Source: Propionibacteriaceae bacterium
GTDB lineage: Bacteria; Actinomycetota; Actinomycetes; Propionibacteriales; Propionibacteriaceae
Assembly: GCA_016717345.1 (NCBI GenBank)
Contig: JADKFR010000001.1
Coordinates: 62,001-126,000 of the forward strand
DNA length: 64,000 nucleotides
Reading direction: 5' to 3'
Shown: positions 62,841 to 64,000 of the stretch, one piece after another
Numbering within the stretch: position 1 is the stretch's first letter
Layout: each line of letters opens with the position of its first letter
Translations under genes and position numbers: made by a program
The notes under the pieces: model-generated
Seen by the model: only the letters and a program-made list of their open reading frames with translations
Told to the model about the DNA's origin: nothing
Database searches by the model: none

Positions 62841-62872
62841 CGTCGAGGGACCCGCAACCGGGTCCCTCGACG
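62841..62872 (-). terminator. Strong hairpin between rpmA and obgE
   Basis: A 13-bp perfect stem (CGTCGAGGGACCC with its complement) and a 6-base loop lie 19 bases after the rpmA stop. There is no T-tract, so it may only partly stop transcription into obgE. Confidence 0.7.
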
Positions 62873-62890
62873 ACGTGGATTTGGTGAGTG

Positions 62891-63145
62891 CTACTCCGCG
62901 ATGGCGATGTTGACGACCCGACGCCCGCGCCGGGTGCCGAACTCGACCTTGCCCGCACGCAGTGCGAACAGGGTGTCGTCGCGACCGCGTCCGACGCCCT
63001 CGCCCGGGTGGAAGTGGGTGCCCCGCTGGCGCACGATGATCTCGCCGGCGTTGACCTCCTGGCCGCCGAAACGCTTCACGCCGAGACGCTGGGAGTTGGA
63101 GTCGCGCCCGTTCCGCGAGGCGGATGCGCCCTTCTTGTGTGCCAT
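62891..63145 (-). CDS. rpmA: 50S ribosomal protein L27
   Basis: This 84-residue protein begins [20 protein letters not shown] and has [20 protein letters not shown], the usual L27 core near the peptidyl transferase centre. The N-terminus needs no processing. AGGAG precedes the ATG. It lies 9 bp after rplU. Confidence 0.98.
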   Translation of the reverse strand: MAHKKGASASRNGRDSNSQRLGVKRFGGQEVNAGEIIVRQRGTHFHPGEGVGRGRDDTLFALRAGKVEFGTRRGRRVVNIAIAE

Positions 63146-63154
63146 GTCAGCTCC

Positions 63155-63463
63155 TCAGCTCTCGATCCCGGTGACCTTGACCTGGGTGTAGCGCTGGCGA
63201 TGGCCCTGGCGCTTCTTGTACCCGGTCTTGTTCTTGTACTTCAGGATGCGAATCTTGGGCCCCTTGGTCTCGGCGAGCACCTCAGCGCTCACCGTCACCT
63301 TCGCCAGTTTCTTCGCATCGGCTGTGACGGCATCCCCGTCCACCACCAGCAACGGAAGGAGATCGACGGACGAGCCAACCTTGGCATCGACCTTGTCGAT
63401 CTCGAGGACGTCACCGACAGCAACCTTGTGCTGGCGTCCGCCACTGCGCACGATCGCGTACAC
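63155..63463 (-). CDS. rplU: 50S ribosomal protein L21
   Basis: This 102-residue protein starts [18 protein letters not shown] (GTG at 63463) and ends with [23 protein letters not shown], the RNA-binding L21 motif, shown here in part. It is the first gene of the rplU-rpmA pair. The ribosome-binding site is weak, which may fit control through the leader. Confidence 0.97.
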   Translation of the reverse strand: MYAIVRSGGRQHKVAVGDVLEIDKVDAKVGSSVDLLPLLVVDGDAVTADAKKLAKVTVSAEVLAETKGPKIRILKYKNKTGYKKRQGHRQRYTQVKVTGIES

Positions 63464-63590
63464 GACTGACCCACTCTCAACGAACCTGCTACGTCTGGTC
63501 GGTGATCGCCCCGAATGAGGCCACCGAACGGGCAAGGCGCCGGTTTTATCCAGCACAGCGAGCACCGAGGATCAAGACTACGTGCCGGGC
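63464..63590 (-). promoter_or_regulatory. rplU promoter and leader region
   Basis: A candidate promoter on the minus strand has TTGATC (63575-63570) and GATAAA (63550-63545) with a 19-bp spacer. It leaves an untranslated leader of about 75 bases before rplU. L21 leaders carry regulatory structures in other bacteria; I could not define one here. Confidence 0.35.
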
Positions 63591-63600
63591 GTCCGGGGGG

Positions 63601-64000
63601 TCAAACCAGGCGGGCCTGGATGAAGTCGGTCACCTCGTCACACAGGCCACTCAGGAGCTCCGGCAGGCGTGTTCTGGCCGCCGCGCTGCGGCTGTCGGGG
63701 CCATGGCCCCTTCCCGGGAGCGTGACCAGACGCTCCACTCTGACGCCGGCCTGGGACAGCGCCGCCTGCAGCTCTGCGGCGCCGCCGAACGGGTCGCCCT
63801 CGGTCTGCAGGACCAGTGCCGAGCCGGCGACCGGAGCCAGCTCCTCGACCCGTGAACGCTCTGGCCTGCCCGGAGGATGCAACGGGAAGGCCGAGAGCAC
63901 CAACCCCCGTTGGGGCTCGGCGAAACAACGACAGGCCACCCGGGCGCCGTTGCTGCGGCCCCCGACGAACAGGGGAAGGCCCTCACGCTCCAACTCCTGG
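63601..64000 (-). CDS. Alpha/beta hydrolase (KANL3/Tex30-like), C-terminal part
   Basis: The frame is open to the window end, so the N-terminus is outside. The nucleophile elbow GGRSNGARVA, the following FPLHPPGRPERSRVEEL and the late His in LPGRGHGPD match the dienelactone hydrolase-like family with KANL3/Tex30 domains. The catalytic Asp is likely in QTEGDPFG. Substrate is unknown. The gene is read in the same direction as rplU, but rplU appears to have its own promoter. Confidence 0.8.
   Translation of the reverse strand, partial: QELEREGLPLFVGGRSNGARVACRCFAEPQRGLVLSAFPLHPPGRPERSRVEELAPVAGSALVLQTEGDPFGGAAELQAALSQAGVRVERLVTLPGRGHGPDSRSAAARTRLPELLSGLCDEVTDFIQARLV

Overview
The window is 64 kb of a high-GC actinobacterial chromosome. 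The signs are the strong G/C bias at third codon positions, many GTG starts, several starts that lie 6-7 bases after a TANNNT hexamer (leaderless mRNA type), a DsbA-VKOR pair, an Obg protein with a C-terminal extension, and MobF/excisionase genes of actinobacterial type. A member of the Propionibacteriales is my best guess, but this rests on general appearance only.

Layout. 1-1769: the end of nadB and all of nadC (NAD synthesis). 1795-5150: a two-component system (response regulator, then kinase), a small anchored protein, and a DUF2231-cytochrome b5 fusion whose promoter carries four CTTGA-like boxes 11 bp apart. 5128-7066: mntR-mntH with an operator over the mntH promoter. 7218-9794: glycogen phosphorylase. 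9849-15730: an MFS transporter, a frameshifted ketopantoate reductase, a membrane protein, a DsbA-like protein with VKOR, and an amino acid permease. 15644-21838: a six-gene Mrp/Mnh cation antiporter operon with A and B fused. 22072-26873: a KimA-like potassium importer, a short KdpD-like kinase, a KdpE-like regulator and an orphan DUF4118 sensor. GCGTCAAG repeats phased at 11 bp sit in front of kimA/mnhA and again in front of the orphan sensor. 27007-34865: a GT-C type membrane protein, an M23 peptidase, a frameshifted HTH-STAND-WD40 protein and a serine hydrolase. 35000-42075: a secreted Gln-rich protein, a second OmpR-type two-component operon, a chromate-transporter family protein, a NapH-like ferredoxin with a small partner, a regulator and a nitrobindin-like protein.

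42142-56217 is an integrated element. A tyrosine integrase lies at its left end and an intact tRNA-Ala(GGC) at its right end, and 22 bp of the tRNA 3' end is repeated exactly at both borders. It carries higBA, a MobF relaxase-helicase, an excisionase and a three-gene operon (52786-55964) with a PD-(D/E)xK nuclease and a zinc-ribbon protein. That operon is the best candidate for an undescribed, possibly defence-related, system. No replication initiator or DNA-translocase gene is seen, so the element looks mobilisable rather than self-transferring. Repeats of the type TAAGGGCACG near both ends look like integrase or excisionase arm sites.

56344-64000 returns to conserved chromosome, read leftward: rplU, rpmA, obgE, proB, a PQ-loop protein, proA, then a small membrane protein, nadD, rsfS and a histidine phosphatase. 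Most of these overlap by ATGA.

Sequence quality deserves attention. Three genes are broken by single-base indels (panE, the STAND gene, the relaxase), and the element contains long G or C/G runs (45170-45530, 48322-48368, 53288-53302) that look like sequencing or assembly artefacts.
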